From positions 35,975 through 99,974 of the forward strand of contig FOPE01000005.1 of NCBI GenBank assembly GCA_900113385.1: a stretch of 64,000 nucleotides of DNA, written 5' to 3'. Every line of letters starts with the position of its first letter. Position 1 is the first letter of the stretch. The position numbers were made by a program, and so were the translations under genes. Below, piece by piece: positions 46,388 through 55,539 of this stretch. The stretch is from Lachnospiraceae bacterium C7. Lineage in GTDB: Bacteria > Bacillota > Clostridia > Lachnospirales > Lachnospiraceae. Under the pieces are notes generated by a model. That model did no database searches. It saw nothing but the letters and a program-made list of their open reading frames with translations, and was not told the DNA's origin.

Positions 46388-47374
46388 ATGAAATGGAAAA
46401 AGTATACGATTGATACAACTACACAGGCTGAAGATTTCATTAGTGCTACACTTGCAGAACTTGGAATTGAAGGTATTGAAATAGAGGATAACATTCCTCT
46501 TACTAAGGAAGATCAAGCTGATATGTTTATCGACTTTTTACCAGAACTTCCACCAGATGAAGGCAAAAGCGCAGTAAGCTTTTATATTGAAGATGACGGA
46601 AGTGATCAAACAGAAATCCTTAAAAAGGTACGTGTTGCATTAGAAAATCTTAGACAAACAGTAGAAATTGGAAGTGCAGAAATTACTTCAAGCGAGACAG
46701 AAGATCTTGATTGGATTAACAATTGGAAAAAATATTTCTCATCATTCTACATTGATGATATTTTAATTAAGCCAACATGGGAAGAATTAAAAGAAGAAGA
46801 TAAGGATAAATTCTTAATCGAAATTGATCCAGGTATTTCATTTGGTACAGGAAAACATGAAACTACACAGTTATGTATCAGACAGTTACTTAAATACATC
46901 AGAGGAAACGACGAATATACACCAGAGAATAAAACTCCTAAAGTATTAGACGTAGGTTGTGGAAGCGGTATTCTTTCAATAGTAGCGTTAAAACTTGGAG
47001 CAGGCTCAGTAGTAGGAACAGATTTAGATGCGGATTGTATGATTTCTACAAAAGAAAATATGGAAGTTAATCATTTAGATACAAACCTTGGAAAATTTTA
47101 TGTAGGTAATTTGATTGATGATAAGAATCTTCAACAAGAAGTTGGAACAGAAGAATATGACATTGTAGTTGCAAATATCTTAGCAGATGTTATTATTCCT
47201 ATGGCTCCAGCAATTCCAGATAGACTTAAAAAAGGCGGATATTTTATCACATCAGGAATTATCGATTTTAAGGAAAATGAAGTAGTAGAAGCCATTGAAA
47301 AAGTAGGATTAAAGGTTGTAGAAGTTAATCACCAGGGCGAGTGGGTTAACGTTACAGCTCAAAAGGTGAAATAA
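46388..47374 (+). CDS. prmA: Ribosomal protein L11 methyltransferase
   Basis: A SAM-dependent enzyme that trimethylates L11. 328 residues; start at 46388 chosen because AAAGGA lies ten bases ahead and MKWKKYTIDTTTQAEDFISATLAELGIEGIEIED matches the usual N-terminus. An ATG nine codons upstream sits before that ribosome site. The PrmA hallmark LIEIDPGISFGTGKHETTQLC (about residue 150) precedes the SAM-binding VLDVGCGSGILSIVALKLGA; the catalytic IVVANILADVI follows. rsmE starts one base after its stop, the usual order after dnaJ in Firmicutes. Confidence 0.94.
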   Translation: MKWKKYTIDTTTQAEDFISATLAELGIEGIEIEDNIPLTKEDQADMFIDFLPELPPDEGKSAVSFYIEDDGSDQTEILKKVRVALENLRQTVEIGSAEITSSETEDLDWINNWKKYFSSFYIDDILIKPTWEELKEEDKDKFLIEIDPGISFGTGKHETTQLCIRQLLKYIRGNDEYTPENKTPKVLDVGCGSGILSIVALKLGAGSVVGTDLDADCMISTKENMEVNHLDTNLGKFYVGNLIDDKNLQQEVGTEEYDIVVANILADVIIPMAPAIPDRLKKGGYFITSGIIDFKENEVVEAIEKVGLKVVEVNHQGEWVNVTAQKVK

Positions 47375-47375
47375 T

Positions 47376-48110
47376 ATGCAACAGGTTTTTGTAAAGAGCC
47401 AAGCAGTAAGCAAAGATTGCATAAGAATAGAGGGCGATGATGTTAATCATATAGTAAACGTCCTTCGCATGAAAATTGGCGAAAAAATACGAGTAAGTGA
47501 TGATTCAAATAGAAGTTATTTTTGTCATATTAGCAGTTTAGATAGAGATTGCGTGATAGTTGATATTGATTCTGTAGATGAAGTGGGAACAGAATTAGAA
47601 AATGATATCTATTTGTTTCAAGGACTTCCTAAGAGCGATAAGATGGAACTTATTATTCAAAAATCCGTTGAATTAGGTGTTAAAAAAATAACACCAGTTG
47701 CAATGAAAAATTGCGTAGTGAAGTTAGATAATAAAAAGGCAATTTCTAAGAATAAAAGATGGCAGGCAATTGCGGAAAGTGCTGCAAAGCAGTCAAAGCG
47801 AACAATTATTCCAGAGGTTGCTATGCCTATGTCTTATAAAGAGGCTATGGAAAGTGCAAAGAATTTAGATATAATATTAGTGCCTTATGAGAACGAAAGA
47901 GGCATGGAGGCTACTAGAGAGGTTTTAAATGGTATTGAGCGAGGCAAATCTATTGGCATATTTGTAGGTCCAGAAGGTGGATTTGCAGAGGACGAGGTGA
48001 ACAATTTGCCAGATAATGCTCATAGAATTTCTTTGGGAAGACGAATTTTAAGAACTGAGACAGCAGGACTTGCAACTTTGTCGATGTTAGTTTTCTGCTT
48101 AGATCAGTAG
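47376..48110 (+). CDS. rsmE: 16S rRNA (uracil-1498-N3)-methyltransferase
   Basis: A 244-residue SPOUT methyltransferase. The N-terminal PUA-like domain includes GDDVNHIVNVLRMKIGEKIRVSD. The knotted SPOUT domain has FQGLPKSDKMELIIQKSVELGVKKITPV, then FVGPEGGFAEDEV (SAM site) and the C-terminal ISLGRRILRTETAGLATLSML knot. Complete and of normal length. It starts one base after prmA, so it is surely co-transcribed. The cysteine desulfurase gene follows 26 bases later. Confidence 0.95.
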   Translation: MQQVFVKSQAVSKDCIRIEGDDVNHIVNVLRMKIGEKIRVSDDSNRSYFCHISSLDRDCVIVDIDSVDEVGTELENDIYLFQGLPKSDKMELIIQKSVELGVKKITPVAMKNCVVKLDNKKAISKNKRWQAIAESAAKQSKRTIIPEVAMPMSYKEAMESAKNLDIILVPYENERGMEATREVLNGIERGKSIGIFVGPEGGFAEDEVNNLPDNAHRISLGRRILRTETAGLATLSMLVFCLDQ

Positions 48111-48136
48111 CATAATTAAACAGTAAGAAAAGAAAG

Positions 48137-49300
48137 ATGGTTGAAATGGAAGCATATTTAGACAATTCAGCTACAACACGTTGTTCTGAAAAAGTGGCTG
48201 AAAAGATGGTAGACTTATTAACTACACACTATGGTAATCCATCAGCAATGCACATGAAAGGTGTAGAAGCAGAGAATGAATTACGTGAAGCTAGAAAGAG
48301 AATTGCAAAAACTCTTAAAGCAAAGGAAAAAGAAATTCTTTTTACATCAGGTGGAACAGAATCTAATAATTTAGCCGTTATTGGATCAGCTCTTGCAAAT
48401 CAAAGACGTGGTAAACACATAATTACAACAGCAATAGAACATCCATCAATTAATAACCCAATGTTGTTTTTAGAAAAACAAGGATTTAAAATAGATTACC
48501 TATCAGTTGATAGTGATGGTAGGGTTTCATTAGATGAGTTAAAAGAAAAATTAACAGATGACACAATTTTAGTGTCTATTATGCAAGTAAATAATGAAAT
48601 TGGTGCTCTTGAGCCAGTTTATGAAATAGCAAGTATAGTAAAAGAGCATGATAAAAATTGTATCATGCATATTGATGCAATTCAGTCATATGGTAAATTT
48701 AAAATCTTACCAGGAAAAAACAATATTGATTTGGTATCAGTAAGTGGACATAAAATACATGGCCCTAAGGGTAGTGGATTTTTATATATAAAAGAAAAAA
48801 CTAAAATCAGTCCATTAGTTTTAGGTGGAGGCCAACAGAACGGAATGAGATCAGGTACAGAAAATGTACCAGCTTATGTAGGCTTAAGTATTGCAGCAGA
48901 AGAGATTTATACGGATTTTTCTGAAAAAATAGATAATTTGTATAATTTGAGAACATTTTTTATTGAAGAAGTGACAAAGATAGATGGTGTATCGGTAAAC
49001 GGAAGAAAAGATAGAGAATGTGCTCCACACATTGTAAGTGTAAGTGTGCAAGGTGTAAGAGCAGAAGTGCTTTTACATACTCTTGAAGAAAAAAATGTAT
49101 ATGTTTCTGCTGGAAGTGCTTGTTCCACTAATCATCCAGGAATCAGTCATACATTAGAGGAAATCGGATTAGATACAAAATTACTAGATTCAACAGTTAG
49201 ATTTAGTTTTTCAGTAAATACAACAAAAGAAGAATTACAGTATGCTTTAGATGTAATGAAAGAAGTTATTCCACAGTTACAAAAGTATACACGAAGATAA
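48137..49300 (+). CDS. Cysteine desulfurase (NifS/IscS family), likely ThiI partner
   Basis: A 387-residue PLP enzyme that moves sulfur from cysteine to acceptor proteins. AYLDNSATTRCSEKV opens the protein; GGTESNNLAVIG binds PLP; the PLP Lys lies in VSVSGHKIHGPKGSGFLYI; the catalytic Cys loop is SAGSACSTNHPGISH. It sits nine bases before thiI, the same pairing as nifZ-thiI in B. subtilis, so it probably supplies sulfur for 4-thiouridine in tRNA. A second in-frame ATG three codons later (48146) is an equally possible start because the ribosome site is weak. Confidence 0.93.
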   Translation: MVEMEAYLDNSATTRCSEKVAEKMVDLLTTHYGNPSAMHMKGVEAENELREARKRIAKTLKAKEKEILFTSGGTESNNLAVIGSALANQRRGKHIITTAIEHPSINNPMLFLEKQGFKIDYLSVDSDGRVSLDELKEKLTDDTILVSIMQVNNEIGALEPVYEIASIVKEHDKNCIMHIDAIQSYGKFKILPGKNNIDLVSVSGHKIHGPKGSGFLYIKEKTKISPLVLGGGQQNGMRSGTENVPAYVGLSIAAEEIYTDFSEKIDNLYNLRTFFIEEVTKIDGVSVNGRKDRECAPHIVSVSVQGVRAEVLLHTLEEKNVYVSAGSACSTNHPGISHTLEEIGLDTKLLDSTVRFSFSVNTTKEELQYALDVMKEVIPQLQKYTRR

Positions 49301-49309
49301 GGAGAAAAC

Positions 49310-50500
49310 ATGTATTCATCATTTTTAATTAAATATGCAGAAATTGCAATAAAAGGTAAAAATAGATATCTTTTTGAAGACGCTTTAGTAAGTAACATAA
49401 AACACAAATTAAAACACGTAGACGGTAAATTTACTGTAAGAAAAGAAACAGGCCGTGTATATGTTGATGCTAACGGTGAATATGATTATGACGAAGCAGT
49501 AGACGCATTACAAAAAGTATTTGGTATTGCAGGAATCTGTCCTGTAATTTTAACAGAAGACGAAGGTTTTGATAAATTATGTGAAACAGTTATCAAACAT
49601 GTTGACGCAACATATAAAGACAAAAATTTCACATTTAAGGTTAATGCTAGAAGAGCAAGAAAAAATTATCCACTTAATTCAATGGAAATTAATGCAAAAG
49701 TTGGAGAAAAATTACTTGAAGCATTTCCAGAAATGAAAGTAGATGTTCATAAGCCAGAAGTTTTAATTAACATTGAAGTTAGAAAGAAAATTAATATTTA
49801 CTCAGTTGAAATCCCAGGAGCAAAAGGTATGCCACTTGGAACAGCAGGACGTGGAATGTTGTTATTATCTGGTGGAATTGACAGCCCAGTAGCAGGTTAT
49901 ATGGTAAGTAAACGTGGTGTTGAAATTGATGCAACATACTTCCATGCACCACCTTACACAAGTGAGAGAGCGAAACAAAAAGTTGTAGATTTAGCTAAGA
50001 AAATGGCTCGTTATACAGGACCAATCAACTTACATGTTGTTAATTTTACAGATATTCAATTATATATTTACGAAAAATGTCCACATGAACAATTAACTAT
50101 TATTATGAGACGTTATATGATGAAAATTGCAGAACATTTTGCAAGACAAAATGATTGTTTAGGACTTATTACAGGCGAAAGTATCGGTCAAGTAGCAAGC
50201 CAGACAATGCAGTCATTATATGCAACAAATGCAGTGTGTACAATGCCAGTGTATAGACCACTTATTGCATTTGACAAACAGGATATCATTAAGGTAGCTG
50301 AGAAAATTGATACATATGAGACTTCTATTCTTCCATATGAAGATTGTTGTACAATATTTGTAGCAAAACATCCAGTTACAAAACCAGATCTTAAATTTAT
50401 TGAAAAATCAGAGATTAATTTACAAGAAAAAATTGATGATTTACTTAAGACAGCAGTTGATACTACAGAAGTTATTCGTGTAGAAGCAGAAGAAATATAA
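49310..50500 (+). CDS. thiI: tRNA 4-thiouridine synthetase ThiI
   Basis: A 396-residue enzyme that thiolates U8 of tRNA using sulfur from the desulfurase encoded just upstream. The N-terminal ferredoxin-like domain and the THUMP domain cover about residues 1-165. The PP-loop ATP pyrophosphatase is LLLSGGIDSPVAGYMVSKRGVEID. The protein ends after the ATPase domain (EDCCTIFVAKHPVTKPDL), without the rhodanese domain of enteric ThiI, as in Bacillus; the usual shorter form. The GGAG ribosome site is four bases after the desulfurase stop. Confidence 0.95.
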   Translation: MYSSFLIKYAEIAIKGKNRYLFEDALVSNIKHKLKHVDGKFTVRKETGRVYVDANGEYDYDEAVDALQKVFGIAGICPVILTEDEGFDKLCETVIKHVDATYKDKNFTFKVNARRARKNYPLNSMEINAKVGEKLLEAFPEMKVDVHKPEVLINIEVRKKINIYSVEIPGAKGMPLGTAGRGMLLLSGGIDSPVAGYMVSKRGVEIDATYFHAPPYTSERAKQKVVDLAKKMARYTGPINLHVVNFTDIQLYIYEKCPHEQLTIIMRRYMMKIAEHFARQNDCLGLITGESIGQVASQTMQSLYATNAVCTMPVYRPLIAFDKQDIIKVAEKIDTYETSILPYEDCCTIFVAKHPVTKPDLKFIEKSEINLQEKIDDLLKTAVDTTEVIRVEAEEI

Positions 50501-50554
50501 AAAACAGTAATAAAACAGTAATAAAACGTGATACGATTGATTTTAAAATTGGAT

Positions 50555-50584
50555 ACAAAAAAAGACTCACATATGTGAGTCTTT
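50555..50584 (-). terminator. Terminator of the HPr-like gene
   Basis: A 24-base perfect palindrome (AAAGACTCACAT and its complement, 50561-50584). On the minus strand it is followed by TTTTTTTG; on the plus strand the tract is weak. Confidence 0.8.
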
Positions 50585-50602
50585 AAAATCAATTTGCTTG
50601 GA

Positions 50603-50839
50603 CTACTGCTCGATGATATAAGGTTTTAATGCCTCTAAAATCTCATCAAGATTAGAGTCTGTATGAATAGCTAAGTCGATTGGTTTTGATAAATCTAATG
50701 AGAAGATACCCATGATTGATTTAGCATCAATTACATATCTTCCTGAAATTAAATCGAAATCAAAGTCAAACTGAGTTATTGTATTAACAAATGATTTTAC
50801 TTTTCCAATTGAATTTAATGAAATTTGAACTGTTTTCAT
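50603..50839 (-). CDS. HPr-like protein without the catalytic histidine (Crh-like)
   Basis: A 78-residue protein with the HPr fold pattern. The segment AKSIMGIFSLDL (Ser 41) aligns with the regulatory Ser46 site of HPr (KSIMGVMSL). The active-site region GxHARPA is replaced by SIGKVKSFV, with no His, so it cannot carry the PTS phosphate. That combination is the hallmark of Crh, the B. subtilis catabolite co-repressor that is phosphorylated only on the serine by HPr kinase and works with CcpA. An AAGGAGG site precedes the ATG. It is alone on the minus strand between thiI and mtaB. The Crh-like role is inference; it may be a paralogue with another function. Confidence 0.8.
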   Translation of the reverse strand: MKTVQISLNSIGKVKSFVNTITQFDFDFDLISGRYVIDAKSIMGIFSLDLSKPIDLAIHTDSNLDEILEALKPYIIEQ

Positions 50840-50922
50840 TGTGAAAACCTCCTTTATTATGTCTTATCTAATTAAGATAGTAAATGTTTTTGTTAAAAAA
50901 GTCAATCAGAAATGGAGATAAA

Positions 50923-52233
50923 ATGAAAAAAGCAGCATTACATAATTTAGGTTGTAAGGTAAATGCATACGAAACTGAAGCAATGCAACAAATGCTTGAA
51001 ATTGCTGGATATGAAATAGTACCATTTACTGAAGCAGCAGATGTTTATATTGTAAATACATGTTCTGTAACAAACATGGCGGATAGAAAATCACGTCAAA
51101 TGCTACATAAGGCTAAACACAAAAATCCTGATTCAGTAGTAGTTGCAACTGGTTGTTATGCTCAAACAAAAGAAGAAGAAGCACTTCTAGATCCAGCAAT
51201 TGATGTTGTAATTGGTAATAATAAAAAGCATGAATTAGTAGAAAGAATTGATGCTTTTTTCAAAGATGACACAGATAATGAATATGTTGCCGATATAAAT
51301 AACGAACCACAACAGTATGAAGAATTATTCCTTTCAAGAACAGCAGAACATACCAGAGCGTTTATAAAAGTTCAGGATGGATGCAATCAATTTTGTAGTT
51401 ATTGTGTAATTCCATATGCTAGAGGTAGAGTTAGAAGTAGAAAATTAAAAAATATACTTGCAGAAGTTAACCGTTTAGCAGATAATGGATTTAAGGAAAT
51501 TGTTTTAACAGGAATTCATTTAAGTTCTTATGGAGTGGATTTGAGTGAAGAAGAGAATCTTTTAAGTTTAATAAAGGAAGTTCATAAAATTGAAAAAATC
51601 GAGAGAATACGTTTAGGTTCGTTAGAGCCAAAGATTGTTACAGATGAATTTGCAGAAGAACTTTCAAAATTAAGCAAGGTTTGTCCTCACTTCCATTTAT
51701 CTTTACAAAGTGGATGTAATGAAACATTAAAGAGAATGAACAGAAAATATACAGCAGAAGAATACAAAGCAGGTTGCGATAGACTTAGAAAATATTTCAA
51801 GCATCCAGCTATTACAACTGATGTTATTGTGGGATTCCCAGGTGAAACAGAAGACGAGTTTAATATCACAAAGAAATTCTTAGAAGACGTTCATTTTTAT
51901 GAGATGCATATATTCAAATATTCGCCAAGACGTGGAACAAGAGCAGAAAGAATGCCAAACCAGGTTGATAATCAAATTAAGGCGGCAAGAAGTGCACAGC
52001 TCATAGAACTTGGAAATAGAATGTCAGAAGAATATCGTGAATATTATACAGATACCATTCAAACAGTTTTGTTTGAAGAAGAAGTAACAATTAACGGAGA
52101 AAAATATTTTACGGGTTATACCATGGAGTATGTTAAGGTTGCTGTAAAATCAGATAAAGATCTTTCTAATCAGTTCATAGATGGTAAAATTGTAGGAAAA
52201 TTACAAGATGATGTTTATTTGATGGAAAGATAA
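50923..52233 (+). CDS. mtaB: tRNA t6A37 methylthiotransferase MtaB
   Basis: A 436-residue radical SAM methylthiotransferase (YqeV type) that converts t6A37 to ms2t6A37 in ANN-decoding tRNAs. The N-terminal UPF0004 domain has HNLGCKVNAYETEAM (family hallmark), IVNTCSVTNMADRKSRQ and VATGCYAQ, whose three Cys bind the auxiliary cluster. The radical SAM motif is GCNQFCSYCVIPYARGR. HLSLQSGCNETLKRMNR and the C-terminal TRAM domain follow. Start at 50923 after TGGAG; the frame extends upstream without a ribosome site. The dnaJ-prmA-rsmE-mtaB order is conserved, here interrupted by desulfurase-thiI-HPr-like. Confidence 0.94.
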   Translation: MKKAALHNLGCKVNAYETEAMQQMLEIAGYEIVPFTEAADVYIVNTCSVTNMADRKSRQMLHKAKHKNPDSVVVATGCYAQTKEEEALLDPAIDVVIGNNKKHELVERIDAFFKDDTDNEYVADINNEPQQYEELFLSRTAEHTRAFIKVQDGCNQFCSYCVIPYARGRVRSRKLKNILAEVNRLADNGFKEIVLTGIHLSSYGVDLSEEENLLSLIKEVHKIEKIERIRLGSLEPKIVTDEFAEELSKLSKVCPHFHLSLQSGCNETLKRMNRKYTAEEYKAGCDRLRKYFKHPAITTDVIVGFPGETEDEFNITKKFLEDVHFYEMHIFKYSPRRGTRAERMPNQVDNQIKAARSAQLIELGNRMSEEYREYYTDTIQTVLFEEEVTINGEKYFTGYTMEYVKVAVKSDKDLSNQFIDGKIVGKLQDDVYLMER

Positions 52234-52316
52234 TGATTGTTTTTTTCTCCCCGTTAGTATACAATAGAATTGGTAAGCTATTGTGATAAAAATACAAGAG
52301 CAAGGGCGTGAAAAAT

Positions 52317-52580
52317 ATGCAAGATATCAATAACACACAATTTTTTAATGTAGGCAAAGAACCAGAAAATCAGGTAAAGGATGTACTAAAAGTAGTATAT
52401 GAGGCTTTAAGTGAGAAAGGGTATAATCCTGTTAATCAAATCGTAGGATATATTATGTCAGGAGACCCAACATATATCACAAGTCACAGAAATGCGAGAG
52501 TATTGATTATGAAGGTAGAACGTGACGAATTGGTTGAAGAGGTGCTTAAAGACTACATCAAAAATAACAAATGGGATTAA
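52317..52580 (+). CDS. IreB family regulatory protein (DUF965)
   Basis: An 87-residue member of the IreB/YrzL family. In Enterococcus, IreB is phosphorylated by the Ser/Thr kinase IreK and affects cephalosporin resistance. Family blocks are [57 protein letters not shown]. The N-terminal segment [10 protein letters not shown] contains a Thr and Asn-rich patch near the phosphorylation site seen in IreB. I prefer the ATG at 52317, ten bases after AAGGG; a GTG three codons upstream is too close to that site. It starts the ireB-ruvX-DUF1292 cluster known from many Firmicutes. Confidence 0.9.
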   Translation: MQDINNTQFFNVGKEPENQVKDVLKVVYEALSEKGYNPVNQIVGYIMSGDPTYITSHRNARVLIMKVERDELVEEVLKDYIKNNKWD

Positions 52581-52598
52581 TCTAAGAAACGGAGAAAT

Positions 52599-53036
52599 AT
52601 GCGGATTTTAGGATTAGATTTTGGATCAAAAACAGTAGGCGTTGCAGTAAGCGACGGCCTACTTTTGACAGCGCAAGGAGTTGAGATTGTTCGAAGAAAG
52701 TCTCAGTCTAAGTTGCGTCAAACTTTAGCAAGAATTAAAGAGCTAGTAGATGAGTATGAAGTAGATACTATCGTTTTAGGTTATCCTAAAAACATGAATG
52801 GTACAGAAGGCGAAAGATGCGAAAAAACTAAAGATTTTAAGACAATGTTGGAAAACAGAACAGGTTTGCCTGTAGTTTTATGGGATGAGCGACTTACTAC
52901 AGTTGCAGCAGACCGTTCAATGATGGAGACCGGAATTAGAAGAGAAAATCGAAAAGAGTTTGTTGATGAAATCGCAGCTGTATTCATTTTACAGGGATAT
53001 TTAGATTATTTACATAATCAAAAAGAAAATTTATAA
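52599..53036 (+). CDS. ruvX: Putative Holliday junction resolvase YqgF (RuvX)
   Basis: A 145-residue RNase H-fold nuclease of the YqgF/RuvX family, implicated in pre-16S rRNA processing and possibly Holliday junction resolution. [17 protein letters not shown] has the first catalytic Asp; [22 protein letters not shown] is the family block with a Glu; [19 protein letters not shown] has the next acidic pair; and [17 protein letters not shown] carries the last Asp. Complete. It lies 18 bases after ireB and 22 bases before the DUF1292 gene, a standard Firmicute cluster. Confidence 0.94.
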   Translation: MRILGLDFGSKTVGVAVSDGLLLTAQGVEIVRRKSQSKLRQTLARIKELVDEYEVDTIVLGYPKNMNGTEGERCEKTKDFKTMLENRTGLPVVLWDERLTTVAADRSMMETGIRRENRKEFVDEIAAVFILQGYLDYLHNQKENL

Positions 53037-53058
53037 AAATCAAACAAGTGGAGAAAAA

Positions 53059-53322
53059 ATGGAAAAAGTAACTTTTAAAACAGCGGACACAGACGAAGTA
53101 GTAGAGTTTTTTGTCCAAGAAGAAACAATGCTTAATGGAGTTAAGTATCTTTTAGTTGCGGAAAATGAGGAAGGCGATTCAGATGCCTATATCTTAAAAG
53201 AAATTCAAATTCAGGATGACGAGGTCACATATGAGATGGTGGATGATGATGTTGAATTTGCTGCTCTTGGAAAGATATTTTCTGAACTTTTAGAGGATGA
53301 CGACACAAGTGTAGAATTTTAA
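53059..53322 (+). CDS. DUF1292 protein (YrzB family)
   Basis: An 87-residue very acidic protein of the DUF1292 family, third in the ireB-ruvX-yrzB cluster. It shows the usual pattern: VTFKTADTDEVVEFFVQEETMLNGVKYLLVAENE, then DSDAYILKEIQIQDDEVTYEMVDDDVEFAALGKIF and an acidic end. It has no catalytic motif or membrane segment. Function is unknown in any organism I know of. Ribosome site GTGGAG precedes the ATG. Confidence 0.88.
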   Translation: MEKVTFKTADTDEVVEFFVQEETMLNGVKYLLVAENEEGDSDAYILKEIQIQDDEVTYEMVDDDVEFAALGKIFSELLEDDDTSVEF

Positions 53323-53438
53323 ATAACGAGTTATAGAAGCGGGATAGGCTTTTCAGTTGAAGACTAATGTAGATTAGCTAGTAGCAAAAAGAGCCGTTTT
53401 CTTGTTTTCTATTTGTCGTTTTAGACGGAGGAAATATT

Positions 53439-55115
53439 TTGAAGAACGTAAAAGATGAACAGAATAAAGGAAAGCTTAAGATTATACCTTTAGGAGGTCT
53501 TGGCTTAATTGGAATGAATATTACTGCATTCGAGTATGACGATAGTATTATTGTAATTGATTGTGGTCTATCATTCCCAGATGATGATATGTACGGAGTA
53601 GATTTAGTGATTCCTGATATTACATATTTGAAAGAAAACATTGATAGGGTAAAAGGATTTTTTATTACTCACGGACACGAAGATCATATAGGAGCAATTC
53701 CTTATGTATTAAGAGAGATAAATGTACCTATTTATGCTACAAAATTGACAATGGGTATCATTAATCACAAATTAGACGAGCATGATATGACAAAACGAGT
53801 AAAGAGAAAAGTTTGTCATTATGGCCAACATATTAATTTAGGATGTTTTAGAGTAGAGTTTATTAGAACAAATCATAGTATTCAAGATGCTGCAGCACTT
53901 GCTATTTACTCACCAGCAGGAATTGTTGTACATACAGGCGATTTTAAGGTTGACTATACACCAGTATTTGGTGATGCTATAGATTTACAGAGATTTGGTG
54001 AAATCGGTAAAAAGGGAGTATTGGCTTTACTTTGTGATAGTACTAATGCAGAGAGACCAGGCTTTACAATGTCTGAGAGAACAGTAGGAAAGACATTAGA
54101 TAATATTTTTGCTGAGCATAAGAGAAATCGAATTATTGTTGCAACTTTTGCATCTAATGTAGATCGTGTTCAGCAGATTATTAATGCAGCGGATAAATAT
54201 GGTAGAAAAGTCGCTATAGAAGGCCGAAGCATGGTAACAATTATCTCCATAGCAGTAGAGCTTGGATATTTACAATTGCCAGATAATATTTTAATAGATG
54301 CGGATCAACTTAGTAATTATCCAGATGAAAAAACAGTTATTATTACAACTGGTAGTCAGGGTGAGTCAATGGCGGCATTGTCAAGAATGGCAGCTGGTAT
54401 TCACAGAAAGATTACGATTAAACCTCGTGATACTATTGTATTTTCATCAAGTGCAATTCCAGGAAATGAAAAATCAATTTCTGGAATAATTAATGAGCTT
54501 ATGGTTAGAGGTGCAGAAGTTATTTTCCAAGATGTTCATGTATCAGGACATGCTTGTCAGGAAGATATTAAACTAATTTATTCATTAGTTAATCCTAAAT
54601 ACTCGATTCCAGTACATGGTGAGTATAGACACTTATTAGCACAAGCTAAGATTGCAGAAGAATTAGGATATGACAGTGATCATATTAAAGTATTGCAAGT
54701 AGGCGATGTATTAGAGATAGACGAGGAATCTGCAGACATTACTGGACAAGTTCAGGTCGGTAATGTAATGGTAGATGGATTAGGTGTTGGTGATGTAGGA
54801 AACATCGTTTTAAGAGATAGACAACATTTAGCACAAGATGGTATTATTATTGTAGTTATGACACTTCAAAGCGGAACAGGACAGGTTTTAGCAGGTCCAG
54901 ATATTGTGTCAAGAGGATTCGTATATGTGCGTAATTCAGAAAGCTTGATAGACGAAGCTAAAACTGTTTTAGATAGAACTATGGAGTATTGTATGGATAA
55001 TCATATTCAAGATTGGGGTAAGATTAAAACTGAGGTTAAAGATGCATTAGGTGAGTTTGTTTGGAAAGAGACAAAACGTAGACCTATGATTATGCCTATT
55101 ATCATGGAAGTGTAG
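53439..55115 (+). CDS. rnj: Ribonuclease J, TTG start
   Basis: A 558-residue beta-CASP metallo-beta-lactamase ribonuclease with 5'-to-3' exonuclease and endonuclease activity, central to mRNA turnover. It starts at TTG 53439, six bases after GGAGGA; no in-frame ATG lies near. Motifs: KIIPLGGLGLIGMN, FFITHGHEDHIGAIPY (HxHxDH), VHTGDFKVDYTP, LCDSTNAERPGFTMSE, and beta-CASP/motif C IPVHGEYRHLLAQA. The C-terminal domain RPMIMPIIMEV ends the protein. Only one RNase J is in view; B. subtilis has two. An MltG-like gene follows 10 bases later. Confidence 0.94.
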   Translation: MKNVKDEQNKGKLKIIPLGGLGLIGMNITAFEYDDSIIVIDCGLSFPDDDMYGVDLVIPDITYLKENIDRVKGFFITHGHEDHIGAIPYVLREINVPIYATKLTMGIINHKLDEHDMTKRVKRKVCHYGQHINLGCFRVEFIRTNHSIQDAAALAIYSPAGIVVHTGDFKVDYTPVFGDAIDLQRFGEIGKKGVLALLCDSTNAERPGFTMSERTVGKTLDNIFAEHKRNRIIVATFASNVDRVQQIINAADKYGRKVAIEGRSMVTIISIAVELGYLQLPDNILIDADQLSNYPDEKTVIITTGSQGESMAALSRMAAGIHRKITIKPRDTIVFSSSAIPGNEKSISGIINELMVRGAEVIFQDVHVSGHACQEDIKLIYSLVNPKYSIPVHGEYRHLLAQAKIAEELGYDSDHIKVLQVGDVLEIDEESADITGQVQVGNVMVDGLGVGDVGNIVLRDRQHLAQDGIIIVVMTLQSGTGQVLAGPDIVSRGFVYVRNSESLIDEAKTVLDRTMEYCMDNHIQDWGKIKTEVKDALGEFVWKETKRRPMIMPIIMEV

Positions 55116-55125
55116 GGGATTTTTT

Positions 55126-55518
55126 ATGAATGTCAACAAGGTACTGTTTAGCTTTATTAAAATTGCATTTAGTATCATGGTTATTCTTCTTTTTGTATAT
55201 GCTTTAACTTTTTTTGCAGGTAGAGCATATGATGTAGGATACAGAATATTCAATGAAGAAGCGGTTACAACCGGAGAAGGAAAAGAGGTAGAGATAACCA
55301 TTACTTCAAATATGTCAAACAAAGATATTGGAGAATTATTAGAGAAAAAGGGTTTAATAAAAAACAGTAATCTTTTTTGGATTCAAGGTGAAATTTCATC
55401 CTTATCTGATCATGTCGAGCCAGGGACATATGTTTTAAATACGTCCATGACTTCTGATGAGATAATTAATAAGATGATAGAGCAGAATGACAAGACTTCA
55501 AGTGAAGTTGCAAAATAG
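55126..55518 (+). CDS. Short MltG/YceG-like membrane protein without catalytic domain
   Basis: A 130-residue protein. Residues 8-31 are a membrane helix. The extracellular part EVEITITSNMSNKDIGELLEKKGLIKNSNLFWIQGEIS...VEPGTYVLNTSMTSDEIINKMIEQN matches the N-terminal LysM-like subdomain of endolytic transglycosylase MltG (YceG). The protein stops there, with no YceG catalytic core (about 200 further residues) and no remnant of it downstream. It sits between rnj and trmR, where B. subtilis has full-length mltG (yrrL) beside trmR. It may be a shortened relic that now only binds or regulates, or a distinct family. No frameshift explains the short length. Confidence 0.78.
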   Translation: MNVNKVLFSFIKIAFSIMVILLFVYALTFFAGRAYDVGYRIFNEEAVTTGEGKEVEITITSNMSNKDIGELLEKKGLIKNSNLFWIQGEISSLSDHVEPGTYVLNTSMTSDEIINKMIEQNDKTSSEVAK

Positions 55519-55539
55519 GACTAGTAGGAGATATGTAAG

